The notes under the pieces: generated by a model
Database searches by the model: none
What the model saw: only the letters and a program-made list of their open reading frames with translations
Told to the model about the DNA's origin: nothing
Shown: piece after piece, positions 47,701 through 55,889 of the stretch
Numbering within the stretch: the stretch's first letter is position 1
Layout: every line of letters starts with the position of its first letter
NCBI GenBank assembly: GCA_030141605.1
Contig: JAQGDQ010000795.1
Location: 31,027 to 95,026, forward strand
Source of the DNA: Tubiluchus corallicola
Taxonomy: Eukaryota; Priapulida; Priapulimorpha; Priapulimorphida; Tubiluchidae
Length of the DNA: 64,000 bases
Direction: 5' to 3'
Translations under genes and position numbers: made by a program

Positions 47701-48434
47701 AAACAATATATCCTTTCAATATTTTAAAATGTAGATTGTTTTGATGTACAGTTTAAGATTAGGTCCGGTTTTGCTTTAAATATTTTAAGAAAGGGAAGTA
47801 GTGTTTCTGCTATAGATATTACTGCCGACCACATTTAAAATTATTTGTGGTTGAATGTACGTATTTTGTGAATCTGTGCGTTTTTATGTGTTTGTAGTTT
47901 TATGATATTTAGTAGGATTACTGTTTAATTTTGTAAACCTTTTTTAAGTCTGTCATGATGATTTTAAATATTTTTGTGAAGCATCTTTGAATATTGTCAT
48001 TCGTGCTGTCTATAGACTTAGATGCCACGCAAAGTAAATATCATCGTCATCATTATTTTCATTACCATTACCATTATTATTATTATTATCAATATGTCTA
48101 TTGATTTAGAGGCTATACAAATTAATTATTATTATTATATTAAATTACGTTAATTGTTTTTGTTTTTTGCCTTTATTTTTCGATAAGTTCATTTTGACAC
48201 CCAAAAGAGCAAAAATTTCTGCGGTCTAATTTGCCCTCCTGGACCCCGGTCAGCGGCGAGACGACCTCCTGGAATTTCTACGTTTCACACTTAGTGTTAC
48301 GTCAAATTGTTGGCAGCTCTGTAACAGGTAAATAAAATTGTCCATTTTCTATTTCTATTTTCAGACCCGAAGACAGGCCCAATTTTGCAACATTAGCGAC
48401 TTCGATGAGAAGCTGCTGTTTATCGATCAGTTGA
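23012..48434 (+). CDS. Syk: Syk/ZAP-70-family non-receptor tyrosine kinase, complete gene, 12 coding exons, 548 aa
   Basis: Joined exons: 23012-23193, 24408-24675, 26721-26851, 28789-28924, 29511-29580, 34534-34620, 35097-35270, 38117-38201, 39302-39491, 41197-41337, 46395-46507, 48365-48434 (1647 bp, phases consistent). Order: N-SH2 (about 12-105, Arg43 in FLLRQ), linker, C-SH2 (about 168-262, Arg196 in FLVRQ), short linker with tyrosines in DYDVIYGNP, kinase (about 280-548): G-loop GRGNFG 292-297, VAVK Lys316, alphaC Glu333, HRDLAGRN 406-413, DFG 426-428, activation-loop tandem Tyr439/440. In the family, tandem SH2 domains bind doubly phosphorylated ITAMs on immune-type receptors in the cytosol at the membrane. 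There are no ankyrin repeats, so it is not Shark. Human Syk is about 635 aa; the shortness is in the SH2-kinase linker. Exons 1-5 are duplicated in the left arm. Confidence 0.92.
23855..24378. mobile_element. MITE family A, mirror copy
   Basis: Inverse of 8534-9057, flanked by CATTAA on both sides. It ends only 29 bases before exon 2 of Syk (24408), so the branch point of intron 1 must lie inside or at the edge of the element. Confidence 0.75.
24408..24675 (+). CDS. Syk: Syk exon 2
   Basis: Acceptor TTTTCTAG, only 29 bases after a MITE. Second half of N-SH2 ([25 protein letters not shown]) and the inter-SH2 helix region ([20 protein letters not shown]). The donor taken is GTAAAC at 24676, which gives the family's usual linker length; GTGATG at 24649 is an alternative in the same phase (0). 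Confidence 0.8.
24897..25499. mobile_element. Nested MITE pair, mirror copy
   Basis: Inverse of 7413-8015, with the inner element at 24975-25394, in Syk intron 2. Confidence 0.65.
26184..26589. mobile_element. hAT-type MITE with TTCGAA-rich core, mirror copy
   Basis: Inverse of 6323-6728 with the same CCGTTCAG 8-bp duplication on both sides; it lies in intron 2, about 130 bp upstream of exon 3. Confidence 0.85.
26721..26851 (+). CDS. Syk: Syk exon 3
   Basis: Acceptor CATTCTAG at phase 0; the nearer ATTCTCAG sites would shift the frame or meet a stop. End of the linker, then C-SH2 start [16 protein letters not shown] and ENGLFL. Donor GTGAGT, phase 2. Confidence 0.85.
27637..28248. mobile_element. 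pogo/Tigger-type MITE, mirror copy
   Basis: Inverse of 4664-5275, in Syk intron 3; TA target duplication on both sides. Confidence 0.7.
28789..28924 (+). CDS. Syk: Syk exon 4
   Basis: Acceptor CTTTTCAG, restoring FLVRQ across the junction. C-SH2 core: [29 protein letters not shown]. Donor GTAACC, phase 0. Residue 211 is Thr here, Ser in the left copy. Confidence 0.88.
29511..29580 (+). CDS. Syk: Syk exon 5
   Basis: Acceptor ATTTTTCCAG; encodes [16 protein letters not shown], the C-SH2 end that aligns with the LVEYL...DGL...L region of ZAP-70. Donor GTGAGT, phase 1. Found by matching phase and family pattern, since it is too short to stand out as a frame. Confidence 0.8.
29701..30275 (-). 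mobile_element. Tigger/pogo relic, mirror copy
   Basis: Inverse copy of 2637-3211, with the HTH-bearing fragment on the minus strand starting near 29992. It lies in Syk intron 5, just after exon 5. Confidence 0.7.
31820..31965 (+). repeat. tRNA-derived SINE-like element, mirror copy
   Basis: Inverse of 947-1092; B-box-like AGTTTGAATCC near 31873 and an A-run at the end. Low certainty. Confidence 0.35.
31962..32352. repeat. CA/TG-rich minisatellite, mirror copy
   Basis: Inverse of 572-950; the central (TG)n run (about 32141-32182) is about 13 bp longer than its left-arm partner. Confidence 0.85.
32580..34380. repeat. CTG/CTCCTG trinucleotide tract, about 1.7 kb, in Syk intron 5
   Basis: (ACT)n then long runs of CTG with CTC and ATA triplets, nearly always in register, ending in (TAC)n at 34375. 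Because it is a triplet repeat, three frames stay open for hundreds of codons: poly-Leu, poly-Ala/Pro and poly-Cys/Ser. These are not genes. The first about 345 bp pair with the left window edge; the rest has no partner in the window. It would be transcribed as CUG repeats within Syk pre-mRNA. Confidence 0.95.
34534..34620 (+). CDS. Syk: Syk exon 6 (linker and kinase start)
   Basis: Acceptor TCTGTTTAAG, phase 1. Encodes an acidic stretch and [17 protein letters not shown], whose two tyrosines sit where ZAP-70 has Tyr315/Tyr319 in the linker, then VGTQLG. Donor GTAAAG, phase 1. First exon outside the visible palindrome. Confidence 0.82.
34795..34880 (+). repeat. tRNA-like/SINE fragment in intron 6
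   Basis: TGGTGTAGTAGTTGGTATGG resembles a tRNA D-arm (A box) and GAGTTCAAACCCC a B box, 35 bases apart, but the anticodon and T stems do not pair. Probably a SINE head or tRNA pseudogene. Confidence 0.4.
35097..35270 (+). CDS. Syk: Syk exon 7 (kinase N-lobe)
   Basis: Acceptor TTCTAG. Glycine loop [16 protein letters not shown]-binding Lys in VAVKMLK, alpha[15 protein letters not shown]. Donor GTACAA, phase 1. Confidence 0.9.
35690..35870. repeat. Repeat family C fragment in intron 7
   Basis: Diverged copy of 27360-27540 (and its mirror near 5390-5570), e.g. GAAAGTTTAACGAAATTTGA in both. Between 35880 and 37060 I see no recognisable element apart from a GC-poor LINE-tail-like stretch. Confidence 0.6.
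37061..38076. mobile_element. Terminal-inverted-repeat element with internal 83-bp unit, copy 1
   Basis: Starts GTGAGCTTGCAAACCAAAAC and ends with the complement of GTGTGCTTGAACAGCAAAAA (about 30-bp imperfect inverted repeats ending in ATCGGCA/AGTCGGCA in relatives). It contains one copy of a unit with GAGCCATCTGCTGGATTTAA and CTCTTGCAAAGTCCAT. Copies: 39531-39960 and 48817-50692. No coding region. Confidence 0.6.
38117..38201 (+). CDS. Syk: Syk exon 8 (hinge)
   Basis: Acceptor CTTTTCAG. Encodes [20 protein letters not shown], the hinge and start of the C-lobe. Donor GTGAGC, phase 2. A VNTR-containing repeat ends about 40 bp upstream. Confidence 0.88.
38754..38940. repeat. (TA)n and TA/CA microsatellite in intron 8
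   Basis: Alternating ATATAC-type repeats giving Tyr/Ile frames on both strands, which are not coding. Adjoins a large hairpin at 38945. Confidence 0.9.
38945..39136. repeat. Near-perfect 192-bp palindrome (hairpin) in intron 8
   Basis: Arms of about 92 bp with only two or three mismatches (for example TAAATC/TAAATA and ATATTC/ATATAC) and a loop of a few bases near 39040, starting ATGATGATGATGATAAAT and ending in its complement. Includes CAAGGCCTCTATTTGCAGGC in each arm. Either a foldback element or a recent inverted duplication next to the (TA)n run. Confidence 0.9.
39302..39491 (+). CDS. Syk: Syk exon 9 (catalytic and activation loops)
   Basis: Acceptor TTTTTGGCAG. Contains HRDLAGRN (usual family form HRDLAARN), KISDFGMSR and the tandem activation-loop tyrosines NNDYYK. 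Donor GTACGA, phase 0. Confidence 0.92.
39531..39960. mobile_element. Terminal-inverted-repeat element with 83-bp unit, copy 2 (truncated)
   Basis: Begins GTGTGCTTGCAAACTAAAAC and contains the GAGCCATCTACTGGATTTAA unit; the right inverted repeat is not found. Lies in intron 9, 39 bp after exon 9. Confidence 0.5.
40290..40870. other. GC-richer unexplained block in intron 9
   Basis: Around 50% GC in parts against an AT-rich background, bounded by TA-rich DNA. No long frame, no clear inverted repeats, no homology that I recognise. From 40870 to 41190 nothing recognisable. Confidence 0.4.
41197..41337 (+). CDS. Syk: Syk exon 10 (substrate-binding C-lobe)
   Basis: Acceptor ATGTTTAAG. Encodes [16 protein letters not shown] and [17 protein letters not shown], kinase subdomains VIII and IX. 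Donor GTAAGT, phase 0. A 79-bp tandem array starts 50 bp into the next intron. Confidence 0.92.
41388..44118. repeat. 79-bp tandem array, about 34 units, in Syk intron 10
   Basis: The unit runs through GAGTTACTGTCGACAAGAAA, TTGCAAACCCTCTCACACTT, GCTGCGAATTGATTTACTG and TCTAGTGTGAACTGCTTTAT. Most units are 79 bp; those lacking one A (GCAACCC) are 78 bp (26 codons) and keep frames open for up to 88 codons, which are not genes. The array begins 50 bp after the exon 10 donor. Confidence 0.95.
44200..44890. repeat. Repeat family D
   Basis: Non-coding stretch whose complement recurs, diverged, at 52310-52580: both contain AATTTCAACTATCCAGACAC and AGTCTACTCTATTTTTAAGG. Interrupted here by the hAT MITE at 44355-44696. 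Confidence 0.65.
44355..44696. mobile_element. hAT-type MITE, 342 bp
   Basis: Terminal inverted repeats CAGTGGTTCCCAAACT / AGTTTGGGAACCACTG, flanked by perfect 8-bp duplications CCTTAGAC (44347-44354 and 44697-44704). It sits inside repeat family D; the inverted family D copy at 52310-52580 lacks it, giving a paralogous empty site. Confidence 0.9.
45200..45560. promoter_or_regulatory. Intronic block with heat-shock-element-like clusters
   Basis: Inverted GAA/TTC pentamers at 45455-45468 (GAACATTCTAGACG), 45474-45488 (TTTCTAGAGCATTCT) and 45513-45531 (GGAACATTCTACAATGTTC). The surrounding stretch resembles a solo LTR in composition but I could not find matching LTR ends or a target duplication. 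Confidence 0.3.
46000..46270. repeat. Repeat family C, fragment in intron 10
   Basis: Diverged match to 5680-5910 (CTGTGCTCGGCTGTGAAGCA; ACTAAAGAAAAAAGA; GGGTGCT..AGT.CCAC). It ends about 120 bp before exon 11. Confidence 0.55.
46395..46507 (+). CDS. Syk: Syk exon 11
   Basis: Acceptor TTATTTCAG. Encodes [15 protein letters not shown] and MLQCWAYT, kinase subdomain X-XI. Donor GTAAGT directly followed by MITE-derived tandem DNA, phase 2. Confidence 0.88.
46508..46900. repeat. Tandem block of MITE ends, about 3 units
   Basis: Units of about 130 bp with GTTCTCGCTTAACAATGTTC, CGCTTAGCGACATTTC and CATTTTAACGACGATTTA, related to the terminal part of the MITE at 7518-7937. It follows the exon 11 donor with almost no gap. 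Confidence 0.65.
47320..47680. repeat. Repeat family B, copy in intron 11
   Basis: Shares GAACTAGTGGCGC, AATTGTGTTTGTGTGGTAAT and GAGGTACAGCACCTGTTT with the complement of 1420-1810. From 46910 to 47310 and 47690 to 48360 nothing is recognised beyond short (ATT)n runs. Confidence 0.6.
48365..48434 (+). CDS. Syk: Syk exon 12 (C-terminus and stop)
   Basis: Acceptor ATTTTCAG. Encodes [19 protein letters not shown] and stops with TGA at 48432-48434. The invariant Arg of subdomain XI is in EDRP. Like vertebrate Syk it ends about 20 residues after that motif. No firm polyadenylation signal was assigned. Confidence 0.88.
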
Positions 48435-48532
48435 GAAAGGAAGACACATACGAGATCAGATAACCTTGGGTATTAGTCAAAATTTGCTTAATCGAATGCA
48501 TCGACTTGGTACTCCAAACTGTCAAATCGATT

Positions 48533-48775
48533 ACAGTCAAATCTCTGTAAATTGCCCACTTTGAGGGACAGCAGAGAAAATGGCATTGGGTGAATTTGAG
48601 ACACAAAAGCAGACAGCATTTATTTACCTTCGCTTGTTTAACTAACAGCATTGGCACTAACGGCAGTTTGGCATTATGACGAGTTGCATTGACGTGTAAA
48701 AGTCTGTGCAAATATAGACATTTTGCTTTGCCAAAAATTTTGGTGCTAAACGACGTTGACATTAACGAGGTTTGA
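48533..48775. repeat. Decayed MITE related to 7413-8015
   Basis: Starts ACAGTCAAATCTCTGTAAAT and ends near GACATTAACGAGGTTTGAC; shares the segment GCATTATGACGAGTTGCATT with the palindrome element. Lies about 100 bp after the Syk stop codon, possibly in its 3' UTR. Confidence 0.5.
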
Positions 48776-48816
48776 CGATAGGTACTAAAGGTCATGTTAT
48801 ATTATCTGTACATTTG

Positions 48817-50692
48817 TGTGCTTGCAAACCAAAACTGTCTATTAATCGGCATAGTTAAAATTGCGTTATTATGGTTCAAGTAGAATACATGAAAAACGGG
48901 ATTAAATGTCAGCTTATTGTTTTTTGTTAAAACAAATGGTGGGTAGATTGCAGTTTAGGAGGTTCTTTTCTAAGTCGCTCTCACGTCGGCCTAATCAGAA
49001 ATATCGCTGAAAGCAGGACTACAATAGAAGTTGCATCGTTTATCCGCACACTGATGTAAAGAAAAACTGAAACGTACCTCCTATTCACATAAAAATAATT
49101 TTGAAGCTGTTAGGGTCGCGAAAACGGTCTAAGATTGAGCGATTTTATGAAATATTTTCATTTGGAAGTTAGCAGAGATGATATTTTTTATCTCCTACTG
49201 TGCAGCGCAGCCTAGGAAGTATCCGCACTTCACCAAAAAAGAATCAAAGTCAAAGTGTAAACTTACTGAAAAGTTAAAGAGTTTCGTCCGAATTTTTCAA
49301 CATGCGCCAGTTTGCAGCGCACGTGTGTACCAGTAAGTGGCGTACTCTACCAGCGTTGTTTTGTAACTTTTGTTTCTCTTTTGAAACGCGGTGCAACCAG
49401 CAAAGCAGGGTTGCAATTTATGCAATAAAATATTTAATATCGAAACACATGATAATATGGCGCTTCATGCTCGTACAGTCACGAAAAAAGATGACTGTAC
49501 GAAGATTGTTAATTAGTTGGTTAGCTAAGCTAGTCAGTTGGCAGGTTGAGTTACACAGCTTGGCGTTCTTGGAGGCTTCGTGATGGAGTGGAAGAGGGAG
49601 GAGGTTGGAGTAAGGAGGAGGAGGTAGAGTGTGAGGTAAGTGGTAGGGAAGGTAGTCGGGTGTGAGGAGAACCACATAAACTGCAAGTTCACCCAAGTGC
49701 TGAATGTAAAGGCTTTTATATTCTATTATCAAATCATCAGGAAAATGTTCAGAAAATACTAAAAATTTAATGTTATAACTTCTGTGCCTAAAAACTAGTA
49801 CTGGAATTGTGAAAATCTTGTATTTTCAAATTCCGATAGTAGCTCCTGCTAGCAGTCAATTTGCTTGCAGTTTTTTCTGTTGCCAAACCCAGATCTTTAT
49901 CAGGAAGAGCCATATACTGGATTTAAACATAGCATCAATGTGTTCTTGTAAAGTCCATGGCAACCAACATTTGTGCGGTTGCTAAGGAAGAGCCATTTAC
50001 AGGGTTTAAACATAATATCAATGTGTTCTTGTAAAGTCCATAGCAACCAACATTTGTGCAGTTGCTAAGGAAGAGCCATCTACTGGATTTAAACATAACA
50101 TCAATGTGCTCTTGTAAAGTCCATAGCAACCAACATTTGTGCAGTTGCTAAGGAAGAGTCATCTACTGGATTTAAACATAACATCAATGTGTTCTTGCAA
50201 ACTCCATAGCAACCAACATTTGTGCGGTTGCTAAAGAAAAGCCTTCTACTGGATTTAAACATATTATCAATGTGTTCTTGTAAAGTCCATAGCAACCAAC
50301 ATATGTGCGGTTGCTAAGGAAGAGTCATCTACTGGATTTAAACATAACATCAATATGTTCTTGCAAAGTCCGTAGCAACCAACGTTTGTGTGGTTCCTAA
50401 GAAAGAGCCATCTATTGGATTTAAACATAACATCAATGTGCTCTTGTAAAGTCCATAGCAACCGACATTTGTACGGTTGCTAAGTGTTTTGTAAAAACGC
50501 GAACAATGGCTGACTTTAACAGTGATTTTCTCAAGATTATGTTTTTCAGTGCGTAGCCTGCACCTCAGCTTCAACGTGGATTATCTCTGCTTAGAACTAC
50601 AATAAAAAAATGAACAAAATTATCCTCATTAGATGGAGATCAGAATCCAGCTTAATTGCCGACTTCCGGACGTTTTTGATATGCAAGCAAAC
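48817..50692. mobile_element. Terminal-inverted-repeat element with expanded 83-bp unit, copy 3
   Basis: Ends GTGTGCTTGCAAACCAAAAC and complement of GTTTGCTTGCATATCAAAAA, both followed by a ...CGGCA motif. Inside, seven tandem 83-bp units occupy about 49900-50485 (GGAAGAGCCATCTACTGGAT, AACATCAATGTGTTCTTGTA, GTCCATAGCAACCAACATTT), where relatives have one. A further insertion of about 700 bp probably occupies 48950-49700. The open frames of 64-74 codons here are repeat by-products. Confidence 0.65.
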
Positions 50693-50891
50693 ATTTCCGT
50701 ATATTTAACCTAATTAATTTAACTAGTAAATAAATTATTATAAATAAGTGTAAATATGTAGAATAATGATACTGATTAGTTTTTATAATATCGTATGAGC
50801 TGTAAATGTGAAAAAGAGAAATTATAAATTGGCCGGTGTGTCACTTAATGATGCGAAACTCTGCTAATTTAACTCCCTCAGGACTGCACTA

Positions 50892-51338
50892 CAGTGTTCC
50901 CTCACTTATGGAGGGTGTTCCGTTCCAGGCCCACCCGCGATAAGTGAATTTCCGCGAAGTAGGGTCGCTGTATTTATTTTAGTAGTTATACATTCCATCA
51001 ATCAACCAATCGTGGGTTGTGTACAATCTCACGTCGGCATGTAGCATCTCAAGCGGGCGCAAGTACTACATTTCGTTTTTGGTGTGCATTCATCCGCTGA
51101 ATAAATACACTATTTACTGAAAATGGTAATTTTTTATGATTTATAGTATTCTTTAGAATTAATATTTTTAATATATTTTTATACATTTTGTGATTTTTTA
51201 TGCAAAATTCATCAAATTTATACATTACTGTACAACATGTACTACGCATGTGCAAAAATACTTTAGACGGAGTACCGCAAAAACCCGCAAAACAGCGAGT
51301 CCGCGATAAACGAACCGCAAAGTAGCGAGGGAACACTG
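50892..51338. mobile_element. pogo/Tigger-type MITE, 447 bp
   Basis: Terminal repeats CAGTGTTCCCTCACTTATGG / complement of GCAAAGTAGCGAGGGAACAC, flanked by TA. The minus-strand frame of 106 codons over it has no family match and is probably chance. Confidence 0.8.
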
Positions 51339-51659
51339 TATTCAAAACAGATCTTGTAAGACCTAGCATTTTTCTGTTACTGTATGAGCAAAGACGTAGC
51401 TAACATTTTATGTTGCTGATACATCGGGACCAATCATCTTTGGTCTATCAACCTGTACAGAATTAGGAGTTGTAACCCTCAACTGTACCGTGAACAAAAC
51501 TGTGGGTAATTTTCCGTCATACAAACACAATGCCGACAATTAATTCAGTGAATGACCTTAAAACTGGTTAAGACGTTAACTGTGTATCCAACCATCAACC
51601 CTGTCATACACACACCAACAAGAACACCTATCCAGTTAAAAGATAACTCGAAGACTTAA

Positions 51660-52155
51660 CTTGGTCATATGCAACAGTTTAGGTGTTATGCGCCCAGTGA
51701 ACGAGCCAACCAATTGGGTTTCAAGTATTACGCATCTACACAAGAATGGTGGCACAATATGTCTTGTCCCTAAGGACTTACAAATTGGGTACTGTTCTAT
51801 TGAGCAGAATATCGGCTGTTGTTGGCATCCTTCTGTCTCGGAAGACAATGGAATGTGCGCCAAGAGAGTCCGATCCTTGAACGTCTCCAGGGCACACGCA
51901 ACAGGAACCCCCTCTCTTCCTCCCTGGTGTAGTCCAAAGGAAAGCGGAGCGATGCGTTTGGCACCAGGTTGGCTGCAGGAGCTGCCGGAGTCAGTAAGCA
52001 TGCTGCAGTGGTCCGCCTTGGGGCTCCACTCCCAATTTGGAAGGCTTACTCCTCTACACATGGCGGTTGGGTCACTTGACCTCCTCTGCCCTCTAGCCGT
52101 TGGCTGCTTGTGCAGCTCCTCCACCTAGTGTCGAGATACAGTGTGGGCATCCCGC
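51660..52155. other. GC-rich block open on both strands
   Basis: About 470 bp with roughly half G+C, in AT-rich surroundings. It is open for 155 codons on + (51661-52128) and 162 codons on - (51636-52124). Neither product matches a family I know. It directly adjoins the 5S-like segment, so it may be the body of a 5S-derived SINE or a 5S repeat-unit spacer. Confidence 0.5.
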
Positions 52156-52230
52156 AAGCCTACAGCACCTGGTATTCCTAGGCAGTCACCTATCCAAGCA
52201 CTAACCAGGCTTAGCCCATTGAGTAGCTTA
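52156..52230 (-). pseudogene. 5S rRNA-derived segment (3' part)
   Basis: On the plus strand AAGCCTACAGCACCTGGTAT, ...CCTATCCAAGCACTAACCAG and GAGTAGCTTAC follow the complement of the 3' half of animal 5S rRNA with scattered changes. The 5' half (beyond about 52235) is not recognisable. Not functional as rRNA; a 5S pseudogene or the head of a SINE3-type element. Confidence 0.75.
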
Positions 52231-52309
52231 CTCTGGTGTACACTTGCATGATCGTACACACTATTTTGCTAACCGCCAATCAGCCAAGGACAAATTCGTT
52301 TCGCTTCGT

Positions 52310-52580
52310 ATTTTAACAACGTCTCCTTAAAAATAGAGTAGACTTGAGGCCAAAGTGAATCACAGTGTTGTGTCTGGATAGTTGAAATTTTCTGCATTAA
52401 CCGATTTCACACACGTGATACTGTACATTGTTACAGTGCAAACACTGCAGTTACTGAAAACTTTTTCAATTTTTTCGTGAAAAACTGATTTTAGATCAGA
52501 TTATGGTACGCAAATGCATTTCATGTATAGTTTTGCATAAAAATTTATTGTATGAAGAGTAGAAGACTGCAAAAATTATC
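52310..52580. repeat. Repeat family D, inverted copy without MITE
   Basis: Complement of 44270-44890 minus the hAT insertion. From 52600 to 54300 I find nothing beyond short (ATT)n, (AGT)n and a LINE-tail-like stretch starting near 53890. Confidence 0.6.
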
Positions 52581-54325
52581 AAATACAATGATATTGTTAC
52601 TTAGTGAGAGCAATTTCTTATGTATCGTCGCAAAATGCAACAACGCTAGCGGTCCTGAAGGGGTCAAGACTGACCGAAACCTGCGTGTTATGGAAGATTT
52701 TCAGCTGCAGTTTAAATTTTCATGAACTTTATTCTACAAAGAAATTTCAAGTTTATATCAGGGCTCAATCAAAATTCCACAAACCGATTAACAAATTAGG
52801 AGTTTACTCTGTATAAATTTGCATGAACTGATGTAAGAGGTCGAATGCGTAAGAATTTATTGTCTAATTAAGTTATGTTATTTAAATGACCGGTGGCCTT
52901 CAAATGCTTCATTACATTATGTGCTTACAATAGGCGTGTGCTTTCTCCGTGAAAAACGGCTACATTTTATTATCGTCATACATTTATAACTTTTTAATGC
53001 CAAAGGATTTTACTTTTCTAATATACTAATATTTATTTTTGCAGTAAAGTAATGAAGATACTATGGCTTAACACGTGTGAGTGTCTATAATTATATGTGA
53101 TAATGTACTTTACATGGTGACGTCCTGTCTAAATTTATTGAGCTGTACTTTTAATATACAATTATTACTTATCAGGGTCAGAAAAATTGGTATAGTAGAT
53201 CTTAACTGTATATAACAGTCAATGAATGAAATTTGCTATTATTATTATTATTATTTTGTAATTTATTAACTAGCAAAAAAGCCCAATTTGATATTAAAAT
53301 CGGTAGGTTTTTGTGCTATTTATTGGAGTTGTGCTTACATCTCAGTTTGTTCCACGTGCTTTGGTATCGAAAATTTTAAAATCAATAAATTTTTTATTCC
53401 AGTTACTTAATTACCTGATGGTATTCATGATGCTAGTGGTTTTAATGAAAAACAATAAAATTCCCCGTGTTACTTTCCAAGCCTCCCGCTAAATGAGCTT
53501 TTGAAGATGTCCGATGCTCGTGATCTGCCTAACACCGTTACCAACTAAGTTAAAATTTTTGCTAAGCAAAGACCGAAAGTGCCATAAGCATTCCTTGCCT
53601 TCTTTATTTACCCAAGTGCCCTAATTCAGATATTAATAATGGCCTTTTGTTTTTTCATTCAATTGTGACTTATCGTTGGAAATTACACATTTAAGTTGCT
53701 GGTATAGTTATTGTATATCACATTAAGTATAGTCACTTAAGTATATGAAATGTAAATAAATATAGGAACAGTAAAATTGGTAGTAGTAATAGTAGTAGTA
53801 GTAGTAATACAGTAGGCATCATACATTTTGTCTAATTAGTAATGCATTGTAGTAATGAATTAAAAATTTGTCTTTTTTATTTATTTTTATTTATCAATCA
53901 ATCAATTTATTTCACTCCAGCAATACATAATTATACAATACATAAACATACAATATTATTGAAACAAAAAGAAACAGTATAGGTAAAAAAAACGTTGATG
54001 AAGTCAAATTAACCAAATAAAAGAGTTGCTGTATGACACCTTGAAAGCATGGCTTGTTAGGGTGGCAGAAATGAGTGAATGAAAGAATGGTTAGGGTTAG
54101 TAGACATGAAGGAATGGAAAAAATAGTAAGATACGGGATAGGAAGAAGGAAAAGACCACAAAATCTCACAAAGTCTTGCTTAAAAATTGCCCTAATTTTC
54201 TAACTTAGAGATTGGAGAAAATTCAAGATAGGTGACTGTGATTACGTGATGCAGCTGATTTGCGTCCTGAAATTTTTTTCACTCCAACAAAGAGAAACCA
54301 ACTGACTTGTATGAAGTATTCAAGT

Positions 54326-54775
54326 ACAATCATTTGCAAAAGTTTCAGACCAAAGTGATTTTTCCGTGAAAATTGACGAAACCATCGTTTAGCACGGTTC
54401 CATCTAAAAACTATTCATTTATTCTTCTAGAGAAATATACTACAGCATAGTTTGTATGTTTTTATCCAAAAATAGTCACTGTCCTTGAACATTTTAGTAC
54501 TTTTTATGGCCGCCGATGTTGTCAATCACTGCCTTCATTCTAAGAGGCATACTGGAAAATAGGTTTTGGCAGTACTCGGAAGTAATTTCTTTAACCCAAA
54601 CGTCCGTGATAACTCTTCAGCACTTGAGGGCTGCCTGTCTGCCACCTTATCCTTCAGTATCTCCAAGAAATTCTCTATCGGATTGACGTCCGGGCTGTTT
54701 CCAGGCCATTCAGGTACGACGATGTTCTTCTCCCTAATAAATGGAGACAACCGCGTTGGCTGTGATACACTATTT
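54326..54775 (-). pseudogene. Tc1/mariner transposase relic, C-terminal third
   Basis: Minus-strand frame contains the Tc1 signature EWPGNSPDVNPIENFLEILK (catalytic third Asp region) and, after one frameshift near 54590, the family's close SMPLRMKAVIDNIGGHKKY with stop at 54494-54496. The 3' terminal repeat (complement of ...ACAATCATTTGCAAAAGTTT) is near 54326. The N-terminal DNA-binding part is missing, cut by the LINE end at 54775. Confidence 0.85.
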
Positions 54776-54990
54776 AAGCCTGCACCTCTGCTGGCCATGT
54801 GATACACTATTTAAGCCTGCAGATCTGCTGCCCACTAGCGGTCATTCTGAGAAATTGTATAAACCGTATGCAAGAGCTAATCGTTGTAAAAGTTCATTTC
54901 TTTCACACCGTGTAGTGAACAAATGGAATAGTTTACCTGAGAGAGTGGTTAGTGCAATGAACTTAGACCTTTTTCAGGAAAAATTGAGGT
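54776..54990 (+). pseudogene. LINE (Jockey/CR1-like) C-terminal fragment
   Basis: Frame contains GHSEKLYKPYARANRCKSSF and SHRVVNKWNSLPERVV, the usual last 50 residues of reverse-transcriptase ORF2 proteins of this group, followed by a (TTA)n tail. A short direct repeat (GATACACTATTTAAGCCTGC) precedes it. Confidence 0.7.
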
Positions 54991-55328
54991 CTTTATTAAT
55001 ATTATTATTATTATTATTATTGTTGTTGTTGTTGTTGTTGAGAAAGGAAGCCAAGAATTCGAGAAATCTGGTGGCATTGCCTCCTGGGTGAGACGGTACC
55101 TTAGTGCCTAGTTGACTGGTGCTGTTAGGCAGTCCGGCAGATCTATCTTTACTATTATAGTTATTGTTGTTATTGTTATTGTCATTATTAATATTATTAT
55201 TATCAATATTTCTATTGTGAAAAGAACACAACAATTCGAGAAATCTGGTGGCATTCCCTCCTGGGTGAGATGGTACCTTAGTGCTTAGTGCTGTTTGGCA
55301 TTCTGGTAGATCTATCTTTACTATTATA

Positions 55329-55397
<69 letters not shown>

Positions 55398-55400
55398 AAA
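54990..55400. repeat. (TTA)n runs with a duplicated about 110-bp segment
   Basis: The segment with AATTCGAGAAATCTGGTGGC and GATCTATCTTTACTATTATA occurs at about 55055-55165 and 55230-55332, each followed by (TTA)n. The Asn/Ile frame here is a repeat by-product. Confidence 0.8.
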
Positions 55401-55889
55401 TAACTAAACCTAATTCTTGTATTTACTTCGTTATTGTTACTAATATTATCAATATTACGTTTGCTGTTATAGGTAAAGTTGATAATTTTTTTTAGTTTGG
55501 TTTGTAATAATATTGTAACGGATCCCGGTTCCAATGTGGATCCGTCTCAGGATGTATAGAGCGGCATACAAGCTATAAAATACTTTACAGCAGACGAGAA
55601 AAGTAAAAAGAATACGAATGTAAAATAAACTTTAATGCACAACCAGTAGCTCCATGACATGTGAACAGACTTTTGTATAAAAATTAGCAAACCTACAGCA
55701 TTCACCTTTACAGACAGAAAGGCCAGGTTGGAATCGTCAAATTATGACGTGCATTCTGTATAATACTGATACATTTGCACTACTGGGCTTCTCGGCCCGT
55801 ATTCTTTGTTTTTACACCTGTAGGCCGTGAAGCAGACGAACAGGTGTAATATGCACCACATTCTCATAATATTATAGGTTTTTAGGCAT

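Noticed and set aside
51049-51369. 106-codon minus-strand frame
   Set aside because: It covers a TA-flanked MITE from end to end and has no family resemblance.
52156-52270. Functional 5S rRNA gene
   Set aside because: Only the 3' half is recognisable and it carries several substitutions; the 5' half is lost.
54974-55534. 186-codon Asn/Ile frame on the minus strand
   Set aside because: Consists mostly of (TTA)n runs plus two copies of a 110-bp duplicated segment.
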